A stretch of 64,000 bases of DNA, taken from NCBI GenBank assembly GCA_947503575.1, contig CANNDZ010000001.1, positions 248,001-312,000 on the forward strand. The letters are read 5' to 3'. Positions 1 through 8,732 of the stretch are shown piece by piece; the first letter of the stretch is position 1, and each line of letters opens with the position of its first letter. Source of the DNA: an uncultured Kordiimonas sp. Its GTDB lineage: Bacteria; Pseudomonadota; Alphaproteobacteria; Sphingomonadales; Kordiimonadaceae. The notes below the pieces were generated by a model, which saw nothing but the letters and a program-made list of their open reading frames with translations, made no database searches and had not been told where the DNA came from. Both the position numbers and the translations under genes were made by a program.

Positions 1-1113
1 GATGGGGTGCCATTGTATGTGGACCCGCTGGGTCAATGGTGGACGGGCGATGCCTTAAAAAGCCGCAAAAACTACCCTGTTTCTGTACAGGACGCCGGGC
101 TTGTTCAGGTAACACTGGACCTTGCGGCACCTGCGGCGGCGCGGCCCCGGCTTGGGTTTCAAAAAAAGAGCCTTCTGGCGGAGAAAACACAGTTCATTGA
201 ATTTGACCTGATGGTCCCGGCCATCCATGGCTCAAACGGCGAAGACGGCACCCTCCAGGGTTTGCTTGAGTTTGCTGGCATCCCTTATGCCGGTTGTCGA
301 ACCCTTGGTGCCGCTGCAACCATGAACAAGCAATTTGCCAAAGCCGTTGCCCGCAGGGAAGGTTTGAATGTCCTGCCAGAATTGACCGTTACAAAGCCTA
401 AAAAAGGCCAGTTTATTGACCCCGGCGAGCTATCCAAGGAACTACAGGCCGCTCTAGGCGACGCCCCCTTTCCGGTGATCGCCAAACCCAGCAACCTGGG
501 GTCCAGCGTTGGCGTCTCGAAAGCAGATGATATGGACAGCCTGGTCGCATCTCTAATGGCTATTTTCCGGTTGGACGGGTCTGCGATCGTTGAGCCCTTC
601 GTGCAAAATTTAGTTGAATATAATGTCGCTGTGCGCCGCAACCCCGCGCAGCAGATTGAAACGTCGGCAATTGAGCGCCCCTTAAGCAAAACCGACGTAC
701 TGGATTTTAAAAACAAGTATCTGGCCGGCGGCGCGCCCGGCGGCCCAAAACTTGATACCGGCCCAAGTGAAGGCATGGCATCCCTGAACCGTGTATTGAA
801 CCCGGAAGACCTGACACCCGAACAAGAGGCCCAGATGCGCGACACTTCAACTCGCCTGTTTGATGCCTTGTCGCTTGCTGGCAGTGTGCGGATAGACTTT
901 TTATGTAACAGCGAAACCGGCGAAATCTGGTTCAATGAAGCCAACACCATTCCCGGCTCTTTCGCCTACTTTCTTTGGGAAGCGGCGCCAACACCCCTAA
1001 GCTTTCTGTCACTCACCAGCGACATGATCGCAGAGGGTTTCCGGCTTTCAAGCGACCGGTTGGGCGCTACAGACGCTGCCAGTGGCGGCGCTACAATTTT
1101 CAGTCAGCGCTAG
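1..1113 (+). CDS. D-alanine--D-alanine ligase-like ATP-grasp protein, 5' partial
   Basis: The reading frame is already open at base 1, so the N-terminus lies upstream; the GTG at base 7 is probably internal. The visible protein has the Ddl features: an HGSNGEDGTLQG stretch at the end of the N-terminal lobe, the ATP-grasp segment PVIAKPSNLGSSVGVSKA, and the metal-binding C-terminal motif ending in FNEANTIPG. Ddl enzymes join two D-alanines using ATP in the cytoplasm for peptidoglycan precursors. The omega-loop region reads VLDFKNKY where standard Ddl has FYDYEAKY, so the substrate may differ. It is followed within about 30 bases by a hydrolase and then a membrane Mur ligase, not by the usual ftsQAZ neighbours. 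I am confident of the family and unsure of the exact substrate. Confidence 0.85.
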   Translation, partial: DGVPLYVDPLGQWWTGDALKSRKNYPVSVQDAGLVQVTLDLAAPAAARPRLGFQKKSLLAEKTQFIEFDLMVPAIHGSNGEDGTLQGLLEFAGIPYAGCRTLGAAATMNKQFAKAVARREGLNVLPELTVTKPKKGQFIDPGELSKELQAALGDAPFPVIAKPSNLGSSVGVSKADDMDSLVASLMAIFRLDGSAIVEPFVQNLVEYNVAVRRNPAQQIETSAIERPLSKTDVLDFKNKYLAGGAPGGPKLDTGPSEGMASLNRVLNPEDLTPEQEAQMRDTSTRLFDALSLAGSVRIDFLCNSETGEIWFNEANTIPGSFAYFLWEAAPTPLSFLSLTSDMIAEGFRLSSDRLGATDAASGGATIFSQR

Positions 1114-1145
1114 ACCGAAAGCAAAAGCAAACGGAGGCGTTGACG

Positions 1146-1913
1146 GTGGCAGAAGACAAGACCATTACAAACTGGCACAGCGAAACCAAAGGCAGCGGTG
1201 CGCCAAGTTTTATCTGGCTGCACGGCTGGGGTCAGGACTTAACCGCCTTTAGCCGCCTGTCTGACATTCTGGCGGCAACTGGCACGCACCAGCTTTTTGA
1301 CCAGCCCGGATTTGGCAAAACGCCAATTATTACCAAAGATGATGGTACGCGCGATTATGCCGACAAACTGGCCACTCTGCTTGAAGGGTCGGGCCCTCAT
1401 ATTTTTGTAGGCCACAGTTTTGGCGTCCGCGTCTCTATTCAGCTTGCAGCCAATCACCCTCATCTCGTGAAAGCGATCGTGGGCATCGCAGGCGCAGGGC
1501 TGAAACGCAAACGCTCGCTCGGTTTCAGGGCAAAGGCAAAACTGATACGGTTGTGGGGGCAAATGACAAAGCGCCTGGACCGATTATTCGGCACCAGGAT
1601 GCGCGACCAGTTTGAAAGCCGTTTTGGCAGCGCAGACTACCGAAACGCGGGTGATCTTCGCACCACGTTTGTCAAGGTCGTGAACGAGGACCTGAGTAAT
1701 GAAGCCAAAACGGTTACCTGCCCAACATGCCTGATTTACGGCGAACATGACACTGAAACACCGCCCGAATTTGGACAGCGATACCAGACCATGATGAAAG
1801 ACGCTGAATTTCATCAACTGGCGGGGTATGATCACTGGGATATCTTGACGCGCGGCGCGTATCAATGCGAAGCCGTGATCAAACGATTTCTAAAGAGTAA
1901 AGACCTGCTATGA
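1146..1913 (+). CDS. alpha/beta hydrolase in the Ddl/Mur ligase cluster
   Basis: A 255-residue alpha/beta-hydrolase-fold protein. Visible elements in order are an oxyanion-hole type WLHGWGQD near the start, the nucleophile elbow GHSFG, a GEHD segment carrying the likely catalytic Asp, and YDHWD with the likely His. It resembles BioH-like small esterases, but the substrate cannot be read from sequence. I start it at GTG 1146 because a GGAGG lies 8 bases upstream; an in-frame TTG at 1140 sits too close to that site. Its stop overlaps the next gene's ATG (ATGA), implying translational coupling, so it probably works with the ligase genes on either side. No signal peptide is apparent, so it should be cytoplasmic. 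Confidence 0.85.
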   Translation: MAEDKTITNWHSETKGSGAPSFIWLHGWGQDLTAFSRLSDILAATGTHQLFDQPGFGKTPIITKDDGTRDYADKLATLLEGSGPHIFVGHSFGVRVSIQLAANHPHLVKAIVGIAGAGLKRKRSLGFRAKAKLIRLWGQMTKRLDRLFGTRMRDQFESRFGSADYRNAGDLRTTFVKVVNEDLSNEAKTVTCPTCLIYGEHDTETPPEFGQRYQTMMKDAEFHQLAGYDHWDILTRGAYQCEAVIKRFLKSKDLL

Positions 1914-3685
1914 CTTCTATCTCAACTCTTGATCCATGGGCCTTGGCTATCCCGGCCCTGCTTGCATTGGGCATGTTGTGGTTTGCCGCGGCCCGCGGGG
2001 CGGCCCTAATGATGTTTTTCCAGCAGGAAGAATATGACAATCCCCGGTTTATCAGCTGGTTTCGGGAAAAGCGCGCTTTTGATATCACCGCCAGCATCTG
2101 GTTTATCGCAGCCGCTGTTCTTTCTGCCTTGCTGCAAAGCGACCTGACTGCAACGGCACTGGAGATGTTGCCCCAGCTTATCGTCGCGCCCTTATTCATG
2201 CTGATTGCAGGTGTTGTGCATGGTGTCGCCAGGTCCGCTGCTGCCATGCGCGACAATAAAAAACCGCTTGTGCGCACAGACCGAGTTAAACGTATTCTGC
2301 GGCTCTATCACCTGCTCGCCATTTTGCTGATCGCAGTCGCCTTTTTCATCGCTTCTCTGGCACCCGTTGGGTCCACTTACAGCGTATCCTATAACGAATC
2401 TGCGGCAATCTGGCTGGACCGGCTTGAGTTTTTGAGCCTTAGCCATGACTGGCGCCTGTCTGCACTGGCTGCTCTTGCGGTGGTGGTGGCGCAGGCTTTG
2501 CCGTTTCTAATAATTGGCGCCAACAAATTGCTGGAGCCGGTTGAAGAGCGCATAAAAGCCGGGTTCAGGGATGAGGCTGTTGAAAAATTCAACCGCTTGG
2601 CCCCGACCGTGGTGGCAATTACAGGATCGTTTGGCAAAACCTCTACCAAGCATATTCTGGCTCATATTCTTGCAGAAGCAGCCCCCACGCTGGCTACACC
2701 CGGCAGCGTGAACACAGAAATGGGTATCACACGCGTGATCCGCGAGCAGTTAACGCCGGAACATCAATATTTCATTGTCGAAATGGGCGCTTATGGCCCC
2801 GGATCAATTGCGCGGCTATGCAGGCTGACACCTCCCAACGTATCCCTTGTTACTGCTGTCGGTGCAGCACACTATGAGCGGTTTAAAACCCTGGAAACAG
2901 TGGCAAAAGCCAAGTTTGAAATTGCCGAAGCTGTCTTTAAAAACGGGGGCCGCGCCATCGTCAGCACGGACGGCATTCCCGAGCATTTGCTGAAAGAACG
3001 ACTGTCGGCTGTGCCGGGGGACTATATTCAGGCAGGGGCCAGCGGTGACCTGCAACCAGGCGACCTTCGGTTGAAAGAGTATGGCCTGACACCGGACGGT
3101 TTGAAGATTGCCCTAATTGAAGACGGGGAAGAGCATGTGCTTGTTGTGCCGCTTTATGGTCGGCACCAGGCAGGCAATGTTGTAATGGCGGTGGCAACCG
3201 CCCGCGTCTTGGGTCTGCCTTGGGCAGCGATTAAGGGGTCGCTCGCAACGGTGCCGCAAATACGATACCGCCTTGAAGTTTCCCGTGCCGACGGCGCGCC
3301 GACAATCATCAATGACGCCTACAATTCCAACCCAATTGGCTTTGCCGCCGCGCTTGATTGCCTGGATGTTCTGGTCAAGGAAGGCGGTCGCCGTATTCTG
3401 GTAACGCCGGGCATGGTTGAATTGGGCGCCCTACATGAAGCAGAGCATGAGCGACTGGGCCGCATGACAGCCAAACAAACCGATGTTGTGTGTGTGGTAA
3501 CGCCGGACCGTATTCCAAGTTACGTGCGCGGTCTGGAAGCAGAAAATGATGGCTCAACCACCGTCATGACATTTTCAACACAAGATGATGCAGAAACCTG
3601 GGTCAAAAATAACTGGCAACCGGCAGACGCCGTTTTATTTGAAAATAATTTGCCCGACCTGTATGAGGCAGACGTGCGGTTCTAA
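1910..3685 (+). CDS. membrane-anchored Mur ligase family protein (MurF-like)
   Basis: The 591-residue protein has two parts. Roughly the first 205 residues contain about five hydrophobic, probably membrane-spanning segments (near 10-30, 53-72, 84-105, 129-150 and 183-203). The rest is a Mur ligase: P-loop GSFGKTST near residue 239, the TPGSVNTEMGI segment, and INDAYNSNP near residue 466, followed by a C-terminal ligase domain. Mur ligases use ATP to form amide bonds through an acyl phosphate; MurF adds D-Ala-D-Ala to UDP-MurNAc-tripeptide. The normal MurF N-terminal UDP-binding domain appears to be replaced by the membrane region, so a lipid-linked or non-nucleotide acceptor is possible. Coupling to the hydrolase (4-base overlap) and nearness to the Ddl-like gene suggest one pathway. 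The family call is strong, the substrate unknown. Confidence 0.85.
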   Translation: MTSISTLDPWALAIPALLALGMLWFAAARGAALMMFFQQEEYDNPRFISWFREKRAFDITASIWFIAAAVLSALLQSDLTATALEMLPQLIVAPLFMLIAGVVHGVARSAAAMRDNKKPLVRTDRVKRILRLYHLLAILLIAVAFFIASLAPVGSTYSVSYNESAAIWLDRLEFLSLSHDWRLSALAALAVVVAQALPFLIIGANKLLEPVEERIKAGFRDEAVEKFNRLAPTVVAITGSFGKTSTKHILAHILAEAAPTLATPGSVNTEMGITRVIREQLTPEHQYFIVEMGAYGPGSIARLCRLTPPNVSLVTAVGAAHYERFKTLETVAKAKFEIAEAVFKNGGRAIVSTDGIPEHLLKERLSAVPGDYIQAGASGDLQPGDLRLKEYGLTPDGLKIALIEDGEEHVLVVPLYGRHQAGNVVMAVATARVLGLPWAAIKGSLATVPQIRYRLEVSRADGAPTIINDAYNSNPIGFAAALDCLDVLVKEGGRRILVTPGMVELGALHEAEHERLGRMTAKQTDVVCVVTPDRIPSYVRGLEAENDGSTTVMTFSTQDDAETWVKNNWQPADAVLFENNLPDLYEADVRF

Positions 3686-3690
3686 AGGTG

Positions 3691-4548
3691 TCACTGGATA
3701 TCTGGTTTTGTGACGTCAAGACGTTCAATATTGGCGCGCGCGGCGTCGGCATCTGGCCCGGATTGTACCAGCGTCAAAACCTTCACCCACGCGGCACGCG
3801 CCTGCTCAGCATTCCCCACAGCATCCTTCAAATTGCCCAGCTCGAGATACGCAGATGGGTCATCTGGAAATGCGTCAAGATACTGTGTAAGGGCGCTTTC
3901 CGCCCGGTCATGTTCACCAAGGGCGCGGGCGGCGGATGCAATAAACAACAGCAAATCGGTCCGTTTCCGGTCGGAGCGATAAACCAGATCAAGGTCTTCA
4001 AGGGCAAGGAGGAAGTCCTCAGCTGCAGCCGCAATATAGGCGCGGTCTTCACGGATTGATAACTGTAGCGCGGTGTTTTCGGGCACGATGGCGAGCGCTT
4101 GCTCAATTGCAGACTCCGCGCGCTCCAGCTCACTGCCGCGTAACCAGGCATTAGCCGCCTGCCGATAGGTATCTGCCAACATGCTGGCTGTGGCTGTTGT
4201 GCGTTCGTCGCCGCGTACCGGCATGCCGCGCCCTATGCGCATATCTTCTGCAATGCCTTCAAGCCGAATTGCGGACTCGGCATACTCTCCGGCAAAAAAA
4301 AGACCCAGCGCTTCACAGTGCCGCGCGGGAACACCGCCGCCATCCAGTTGCCAGACAAGAGCCTGGTTGATACCGCGATCCGGCGCCCGCTGCGCCGTGT
4401 CTACACACCGGGCATAACGCTGCTCATCCTCTTGTTCATTGGGTTGCGCATATGCGTTATCAGGGCTGGCAGCAAGCATCAAAATAGCTATGCTGATCGC
4501 CATGCTGTTGGCAGACACACTTTTTTTATCGTGAATGTTAGCACTCAT
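3691..4548 (-). CDS. secreted TPR-repeat protein
   Basis: A 285-residue protein rich in helical repeats. From roughly residue 125 to the end it shows TPR-like pairs, for example LERAESAIEQALAIVPENTA and EHDRAESALTQYLDAFPDDP, ending in DAVGNAEQARAAWVKVL. The N-terminus has a basic stretch followed by a hydrophobic core and ASPDNAYA, which looks like a Sec signal peptide, so it should be periplasmic. I start it at ATG 4548, which keeps the Lys pair in the signal n-region; ATG 4599 (overlapping the divergent epimerase) and ATG 4503 are alternatives and none has a clear ribosome site. It ends 5 bases from the convergent Mur ligase. Function unknown; TPRs usually scaffold protein contacts. Confidence 0.75.
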   Translation of the reverse strand: MSANIHDKKSVSANSMAISIAILMLAASPDNAYAQPNEQEDEQRYARCVDTAQRAPDRGINQALVWQLDGGGVPARHCEALGLFFAGEYAESAIRLEGIAEDMRIGRGMPVRGDERTTATASMLADTYRQAANAWLRGSELERAESAIEQALAIVPENTALQLSIREDRAYIAAAAEDFLLALEDLDLVYRSDRKRTDLLLFIASAARALGEHDRAESALTQYLDAFPDDPSAYLELGNLKDAVGNAEQARAAWVKVLTLVQSGPDADAARANIERLDVTKPDIQ

Positions 4549-4597
4549 GCGGCGGACAGTGCGCAAAAGGCGTGGCAATTTCAAGGCGGAAAATGAC

Positions 4598-5476
4598 ATG
4601 ACAGACCAAAGACAAGAACGCCCTCATCTGCTGGTTTTTGGGCCAGGGTATAGTGCAACACCGTTTATGGAGCGCGCGCTGGCGGATGGGTGGACCGTGT
4701 CCGCAACATGGCGACGCCCGGAAGCAAAAGAAACGCTGGTTAAACAGGGCATTGAACCGGTCCCCTTTGATACACAGCACCCGTTGCGGGAAGATATCAC
4801 GCATGTTTTGACGTCTATTGCGCCGCAGCCAGACGGCGACCCTGTTTTAAGGCAATTTAGCGACAAACTGCGCGACCTGAAGCACTTGCGTTGGGCGGGC
4901 TATCTGTCCAGTACAAATGTTTACGGTGACCATGATGGGGCATGGGTTGATGAAACCTCTGACACAAAGCCGAGCCTGGACCGGGGAAAGCGACGGTTGC
5001 TGGCCGAGGAAGCCTGGACAGACCTGGGGGCCGATATTAGCGCAGCGGTACATGTGTTCCGGCTGGCGGGTATTTACGGGCCCGGCAAAAATGCGATCCG
5101 GTCTGTGCTGGATGGCAGGGCGCGGCGTGTAATTAAACCCGGTCAGGTGTTTGGGCGCATTCACCGCGACGACATAGCAGATGCCCTGTGGCGCGGTGCA
5201 AACAGCGATGTACCAAGCCATGTGTTTAACCTGTCAGATGACCTGCCATCGCCGCCGCAAGATGTTATCGCTGAAGCAGCCAGGCTTTTGGGCGTGGAGC
5301 CACCGCCGGAGATATCGCTGGAACAAGCCGCCATGAGCCCGATGGGCCGCAGTTTTTACGAAGAAAACAAGCGCGTTAGCAACAAGAAGGCCAAGGAACT
5401 GTTGGGGTGGAAGCCGTTATGGCCTGACTATCACTATGCGTTGCCGAAACTTATTGAACAGGAAACAAGCGCTTAG
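4598..5476 (+). CDS. YeeZ-like NAD-dependent epimerase/dehydratase (SDR)
   Basis: A 292-residue extended short-chain dehydrogenase-like protein. It begins with a beta strand and the dinucleotide-binding turn FGPGYSATPF, has the strand-ending YLSSTNVYGD, and later RLAGIYGPGKNAIRSV followed by GRIHRDDIA, all typical of the YeeZ branch of NAD(P)-dependent sugar epimerase-like proteins. The usual active-site YxxxK tyrosine is not evident: the aligned stretch reads DRGKRRLLAEEAW, as in other YeeZ proteins, so catalysis may be altered. ATG 4598 is used because an AAGGCGGA lies just upstream and the domain begins soon after. It is divergent from the TPR gene and its stop overlaps the end of the universal stress gene. 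Substrate unknown. Confidence 0.8.
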   Translation: MTDQRQERPHLLVFGPGYSATPFMERALADGWTVSATWRRPEAKETLVKQGIEPVPFDTQHPLREDITHVLTSIAPQPDGDPVLRQFSDKLRDLKHLRWAGYLSSTNVYGDHDGAWVDETSDTKPSLDRGKRRLLAEEAWTDLGADISAAVHVFRLAGIYGPGKNAIRSVLDGRARRVIKPGQVFGRIHRDDIADALWRGANSDVPSHVFNLSDDLPSPPQDVIAEAARLLGVEPPPEISLEQAAMSPMGRSFYEENKRVSNKKAKELLGWKPLWPDYHYALPKLIEQETSA

Positions 5477-5976
5477 GCCATTTCATCGACTTCGTCGTAC
5501 GTCATTTTGCCGGGAATGATAAAAACCGGACAGGGCATTTCACTGATTGCAGTGCTGGTGACATAATCCACCAATGGGCCAGGACCGCCTTCTTCGCTTG
5601 CGCCCAGAACAAGGCCAAATATATCGTTGCGGGAGTTTAGATATTTGATTAGTTCCTCGGCCGGATCACCTTCAAGAACAATGGTTTCAGGTTCGACACC
5701 ACAATAATCATTAAGCTGCTGGCCAACGCCTGACAGCAATTCTTCGGCCTCTTCAAAGGCTTCTTCCCGCATGCGGTCAGCAACGGCCATCCAGTGCTGA
5801 AATTCGCCGGGCCGAATACAGTGAAACAGGATCAGGCCACCGCCTGTAATGTGCACGGCGCGGGCGGCGGCAAACCGGATAGCAACCTTGCTTTCAGGCG
5901 AGTCGTCAACCACCACCACAAGCTTGCGGTGGCGCTTGGCCACTGGCCGGATCGGACCGTGAATGTCTTCAACCAA
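5473..5976 (-). CDS. universal stress protein (UspA family)
   Basis: A single UspA domain of 167 residues. After about 16 residues comes the signature strand KLVVVVDDSPESKVAIRFAA with the nucleotide-contacting Asp, then GLILFHCI, and a C-terminal segment LVLGASEEGGPGPLVDYVTS ending in PCPVFIIP. The ATP-binding consensus G-2x-G-9x-G(S/T) is not well kept (GASEEGG...), so nucleotide binding is uncertain. The start codon is TTG at 5976; it is chosen because AAGGGGA sits about 7 bases upstream, and the nearby ATG is out of frame. It lies 77 bases downstream of the DUF2333 gene on the same strand and may share its transcript. USPs are usually cytoplasmic stress or dormancy proteins. Confidence 0.85.
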   Translation of the reverse strand: MVEDIHGPIRPVAKRHRKLVVVVDDSPESKVAIRFAAARAVHITGGGLILFHCIRPGEFQHWMAVADRMREEAFEEAEELLSGVGQQLNDYCGVEPETIVLEGDPAEELIKYLNSRNDIFGLVLGASEEGGPGPLVDYVTSTAISEMPCPVFIIPGKMTYDEVDEMA

Positions 5977-6053
5977 GCATCTGTCCCCTTCGATTTACAG
6001 CTTGGCAGGCAATTGTCCGGCTTGCAAGCGTCGAAACCCGTCAAAAAACTAGG

Positions 6054-7076
6054 CTACTTCAGCAAAATGTTGCTGACTTCCCGCAACTGTGTGCGGGCCC
6101 GCAACAGATAAAAGCCCTGCATAGACAAATGATTGGCCAAAACGCCGTCAACCGCCCCATTGGTAACAACCAGCGGGTCAAGGGTTGCCGCTGAACTCAT
6201 TGATTTCAACAGGTCATCATACAGGGCTGCAACCTCGCGGTTTTCAATAACATCGGAAAAATCCTTGCGAATCGCCTTCAGCAAAATGGTGTAGGCATAA
6301 ACTTGGCCCTTCACCTGATAAAAAAGGTCATCTGCGCCAAAATCTGGGACGATACCGCCAGCATGGTCACCAATGTAGGTGTCTAGCGATGCTGACGAAG
6401 CACCAAGATCAAGCGCGATGCGATCAAGCGTTGCGAGCAGGTTATCCGACCGGCGGTCAAACACCGACTGGCCGGTTCCGAGCTGCGCATTATAGGTTTC
6501 AAGCTGACCGAGCGCTTCCTGATAATACTGGTTGGATGGTTTGGTTGGCAGCAAGCTGGTAGACATATCGATGATCCAGCGCTCAGGCTCTATCGACAGG
6601 TTGCTCGCTGCTTTTTCCAGGTTCTCGTCAACCGAACTTGAGCCTCGGCGGCGACCAAGCTGATCCCGCATTTCAAAGGAAAACCGCGATACCGCGCCCA
6701 TAATGCCTTTCTGGAAGTTGGGGGTGTTATCCAGCCACCAGCCCGGCAATACAACGGGGTCGTTTGGGGTCCAGTTATTCAGGTCTACTTCCCGGCGCAC
6801 CAGATAGGTAACGGCGGACACAGTTGCGGAACCACCCGGGGGGGCAACAGAGTCAACCGCCAGCGAATCATCAATGCGGTTGGCAATCGGCATACCAATC
6901 AGAATATAGACAAAAAACGCTAGCGGAATGCCAAGCGCAACTTTTCTCCAGGTGCTACCGGAAACAGTGCGCAGCCACCCACCAGCATAGCGCCATAAGG
7001 CGGATACGCCGCGACCAAGCCAGCCCGCTAAGGCTGCGATTTGCTCTTTTATCCACAACCAGATTTCGTTCGCCAC
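6054..7076 (-). CDS. DUF2333 family membrane protein
   Basis: A 340-residue protein with one clear transmembrane helix near residues 46-64 (KVALGIPLAFFVYILIGMPI) and a long C-terminal domain. The region LDNTPNFQKGIMGAVSRFSF followed by RDQLGRRRGSSSVD is diagnostic of DUF2333. These proteins are anchored in the inner membrane with most of the chain probably in the periplasm; no biochemical role is established. It starts at GTG 7076, with GAGGAG seven bases upstream. The universal stress gene follows on the same strand. The 182-base gap to the divergent DUF952 gene must hold both promoters; I could not mark them with confidence. Confidence 0.85.
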   Translation of the reverse strand: MANEIWLWIKEQIAALAGWLGRGVSALWRYAGGWLRTVSGSTWRKVALGIPLAFFVYILIGMPIANRIDDSLAVDSVAPPGGSATVSAVTYLVRREVDLNNWTPNDPVVLPGWWLDNTPNFQKGIMGAVSRFSFEMRDQLGRRRGSSSVDENLEKAASNLSIEPERWIIDMSTSLLPTKPSNQYYQEALGQLETYNAQLGTGQSVFDRRSDNLLATLDRIALDLGASSASLDTYIGDHAGGIVPDFGADDLFYQVKGQVYAYTILLKAIRKDFSDVIENREVAALYDDLLKSMSSAATLDPLVVTNGAVDGVLANHLSMQGFYLLRARTQLREVSNILLK

Positions 7077-7258
7077 GATCCGTCTCCTCGCGTTTTTCCG
7101 CTATTTGGCGGTTATTTTGACAGATATGTGTTGTTTTTTAGCGATCAAAACAAGGTTTCAGGACAATTTTTGCCCAAAAAAGGACGGAAACCAGCAAAAA
7201 AGGGAACGGCGCGGCGATCAGACTTGCACGTTCTGGCATCGCAGCCTATTCAATCGCC

Positions 7259-7627
7259 ATGAGCAGTTGGATATTTAAAATTTTGCGCCCGCCTGAATGG
7301 CAATCAGCAAAAGCAGACAAAAATTATGCCGGATCACCGATTGATATCGCAGATGGGTTCATTCATTTTTCAACAATCGAGCAACTTTCAGACACGGCAG
7401 AAAAACACTTTGCTGATGTGCCAACCGTTCATTTTTTGGCGTTTGACGCAGCTTTGTGGTCCGGCGATACACTGAAGTGGGAGCCATCGCGCGGCGGGGC
7501 CTCGTTCCCGCATGTTTATGACACGCTCGATGTCACAAAAGCACACTGCCATTGGCATGTGAAACGCGACAATGAAGGCGGGTTTGACGTCAGCCCTATA
7601 ACCAAATGGGTACAAAAAAATGATTGA
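7259..7627 (+). CDS. DUF952 family protein
   Basis: A 122-residue cytoplasmic protein matching DUF952: it begins with IFKILRPPEWQSA, contains the conserved DGFIHFSTIEQL and AEKHF segments, and then LKWEPSRGGASFPHVYD. The family is a small glutathione S-transferase C-terminal-like or PRTase-like fold of unknown function. The gene overlaps the start of pyrD by 8 bases, so the two are almost certainly co-transcribed, an arrangement seen in several alphaproteobacteria. Whether it aids pyrimidine synthesis is not known. Confidence 0.85.
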   Translation: MSSWIFKILRPPEWQSAKADKNYAGSPIDIADGFIHFSTIEQLSDTAEKHFADVPTVHFLAFDAALWSGDTLKWEPSRGGASFPHVYDTLDVTKAHCHWHVKRDNEGGFDVSPITKWVQKND

Positions 7628-8705
7628 TCTGTATCCTTTCGCAAAACCGTTTATTCATGCGCTCGATCCTGAAAAAGCCCACAACCTGAGCATTGCGATG
7701 CTCCGACGCGGTGTCACCGGCACAAGCCACCGCCCGCGCCGCTATAAAAACCTGCGCTCCCGTGTTTTTGGCCTTGATTTCGACAACCCGGTTGGGTTGG
7801 CCGCAGGATACGACAAAGACGCTGAAGCGCTTGCTGGCTCGCGTGCGCTGGGGTTTGGCTTTGTTGAAGCAGGCACCGTTACCCCCAAACCACAGCCCGG
7901 TAACGACAGACCGCGCCTGTTTCGCCTCAGCGCCGACAAAGCCGTCATCAACCGCTTTGGGTTCAACAACAAAGGGGTTGAGGCCTTCGCCCACCGCCTT
8001 GACCAGTTTGCAAAAAAAACCGGTGGTTCAAACTGCATTGTTGGGGCCAATGTGGGGGCCAACAAAGACGCCCAGGACCGCACCGCAGATTACGAAACCT
8101 GTATCGACCGGCTGTATGGCCTAAGTGACTATTTCACGGTGAATATATCCAGCCCGAACACACCGGGTTTGCGGGCTTTGCAATCTCGCGAAGCGCTCGA
8201 AGACCTGGTCTGGCGCGTGCTGGCGGTTCGCAACAAAAAAGTATCAGAGGGTCAGAGGCGCGTCCCGATTTTGGTAAAAATTGCCCCTGACCTGACAGAC
8301 GACGACATCGCTGATATCGCCGCCATTCCTACCACGACAGAAATTGACGGTCTGATCGTCAGCAACACGACGATTGACCGGCCGGATACCTTGAAATCAC
8401 GCGACACGGGTGAAGCTGGCGGACTGTCGGGCCAACCACTGTTTGCCCCGTCAACAGAAATGCTTCGACAAATGTACCGCGCGACCAATGGGGCGGTCCC
8501 TCTTATTGGGGTAGGCGGTATCAGCTCGGGCAAAGATGCCTATACCAAAATCCGCGCAGGCGCATCGCTGATACAGCTTTATTCTGCCTTGGTCTACGAG
8601 GGGCCTGGGCTGGTTGAGCGCATAAAGCGCGACCTTAGTCGGCGCCTGAAAAAAGATGGTTTTGCCTGTGTTGCTGATGCGGTGGGCGCAGACCACCAAG
8701 GCTAA
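7620..8705 (+). CDS. pyrD: dihydroorotate dehydrogenase (quinone), class 2
   Basis: PyrD oxidises dihydroorotate to orotate with FMN and passes electrons to the quinone pool, step four of pyrimidine synthesis, at the inner membrane. The 361-residue length and N-terminal helix (LYPFAKPFIHALDPEKAHNL) mark the membrane-associated class 2 enzyme. Visible motifs are NPVGLAAGYDKDAEA, the VEAGTVTPKPQPGNDRPR segment, NISSPNTPG with the neighbouring catalytic-loop region, VSNTTIDRP, and the FMN phosphate site IGVGGISSGKDAYTKIRAGA. Its start lies inside the DUF952 gene, implying coupled translation. The following gene is convergent. Confidence 0.97.
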   Translation: MIDLYPFAKPFIHALDPEKAHNLSIAMLRRGVTGTSHRPRRYKNLRSRVFGLDFDNPVGLAAGYDKDAEALAGSRALGFGFVEAGTVTPKPQPGNDRPRLFRLSADKAVINRFGFNNKGVEAFAHRLDQFAKKTGGSNCIVGANVGANKDAQDRTADYETCIDRLYGLSDYFTVNISSPNTPGLRALQSREALEDLVWRVLAVRNKKVSEGQRRVPILVKIAPDLTDDDIADIAAIPTTTEIDGLIVSNTTIDRPDTLKSRDTGEAGGLSGQPLFAPSTEMLRQMYRATNGAVPLIGVGGISSGKDAYTKIRAGASLIQLYSALVYEGPGLVERIKRDLSRRLKKDGFACVADAVGADHQG

Positions 8706-8732
8706 TGCCTGCGCAAAACGGCGGGCGCTTGA

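Noticed and set aside
285-950. Long antisense reading frame in the Ddl-like gene
   Set aside because: It is opposite a well-supported ATP-grasp gene, has no recognisable domain and no ribosome site.
4537-4563. TTAGCACTC resembling half of a CIRCE element
   Set aside because: The second half after nine bases reads ACAGTGCGC rather than GAGTGCTAA, and it lies within the N-terminal coding part of the TPR gene.
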